Positions 63,537 to 64,000 of a stretch of DNA of 64,000 nt are shown piece after piece. The stretch lies in assembly GCA_023634235.1 (NCBI GenBank), contig JAMKCF010000007.1, positions 5,002,001 through 5,066,000 of the forward strand, given 5' to 3'. Within the stretch, counting starts at the first letter, position 1; each line of letters starts with the position of its first letter. The translations under genes and the position numbers were made by a program. The DNA comes from Pisaster brevispinus. Its lineage: Eukaryota; Echinodermata; Asteroidea; Forcipulatida; Asteriidae. Below the pieces are notes generated by a model that was given only the letters and a program-made list of their open reading frames with translations, was not told where the DNA came from and ran no database searches.

Positions 63537-63642
63537 AAAGGGGGGACTGTCGCCATGATCATAGCAGGTCTCTGGCTTATGAACTCTCAACTGTTTACAC
63601 GCTGGCCGTCACAAGCCTGTTACCATCATTAAGACAGTCCCT
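63537..63642. mobile_element. Short relative of the 58.2-kb foldback MITE
   Basis: Left arm AAAGGGGGGACTGTCGCCAT and inverted right arm GGGACTGTCTTAATGATGG. The centre has TGAACTCTCAACTG, as in the 58218-58415 element. Confidence 0.55.
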
Positions 63643-63861
63643 CACTCACTAAGTACCTTACTCTTAAAAATAACCCCAGCAAATTCTGCCCACCGTCCCC
63701 CACACCCCATCGCCTTCTTTATCGCTTTTTCCTTTGTTCACTCTCTAGTCTTTTATGTCTGATTTTTGTTCCTTGTTTCCATAGAAACAGTTCTGTCTGA
63801 CTGCTTCTGTCGTACTACATGTTGTTGTTTAGCCGTTGCGAAAGACTCTACTAGGCTTGAT

Positions 63862-64000
63862 ACACCAGGGCCCAATTTCATAGAGCTGCTTAAGCACACA
63901 AAGTAGCTAGGCAAAAAAAAGTTGCTGAGCAGAATACGGTTACCAGCCAAGCTACCTTGTCACATGTACCCTCTGTGGCTGGTATCCTACTCGTTCTCGG
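63862..64000. repeat. Dispersed repeat running out of the window
   Basis: CCAGGGCCCAATTTCATAGAGC, then CTGCTTAAGCACA and GCTGAGCAGAATACGGTTACC. Parts recur at about 54480-54660 and 55330-55380. Truncated by the window edge. Confidence 0.45.

Overview
The window is invertebrate deuterostome nuclear DNA, most likely from an echinoderm (the species cannot be told). Three things point this way: one gene is split into many small GT-AG exons; the DNA is AT-rich and crowded with tRNA-derived SINEs and short inverted-repeat DNA transposons; and there is a tandem array of intronless rhodopsin-type receptors like the clustered single-exon receptor expansions known from sea urchins.

Two transcription units overlap. 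On the minus strand, nine exons (62932 down to 427) encode 494 codons of the N-terminal tail (DHC_N1 region) of an axonemal dynein heavy chain of the DNAH5/DNAH8 (outer-arm gamma) type. Every splice phase matches from exon to exon. Eight introns are ordinary in size or nearly so. The ninth, between 56316 and 2608, is about 53.7 kb and holds the second unit: 17 class A GPCR loci, all on the plus strand and so antisense to their host gene. Ten have an open seven-helix frame, two are full-length pseudogenes and five are partial copies.

The left half of the array (about 4.5-31.8 kb) is one module present three times. Each module runs in the order alpha, phi fragment, beta, antisense ORF, minisatellite, tRNA-type SINE, gamma. 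The duplication breakpoint cut the alpha gene in TM4, so modules 2 and 3 carry only 5'-truncated alpha copies. Module 2 has also lost about 3.9 kb, including gamma. The right half (33-50.5 kb) has delta1, delta2 (pseudogene), epsilon1, epsilon2, epsilon3 and zeta. Epsilon2 and epsilon3 sit on a near-identical 3.4-kb tandem repeat and encode the same protein.

All receptors share near-identical TM1-TM3 and ICL3/TM6 blocks and differ mainly in TM3-TM5 and the extracellular loops. This suggests a ligand-diversifying, probably chemosensory, family homogenised by gene conversion. They keep N1.50, D2.50, an ERY/ERF motif and the TM3-ECL2 cysteine pair, but lack the TM7 proline, the CWxP tryptophan and the TM4 tryptophan. 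Comparing modules gives 'empty sites' that date several transposon insertions and show their target duplications. The rest of the DNA is SINE copies, short inverted-repeat elements and unremarkable intron sequence.
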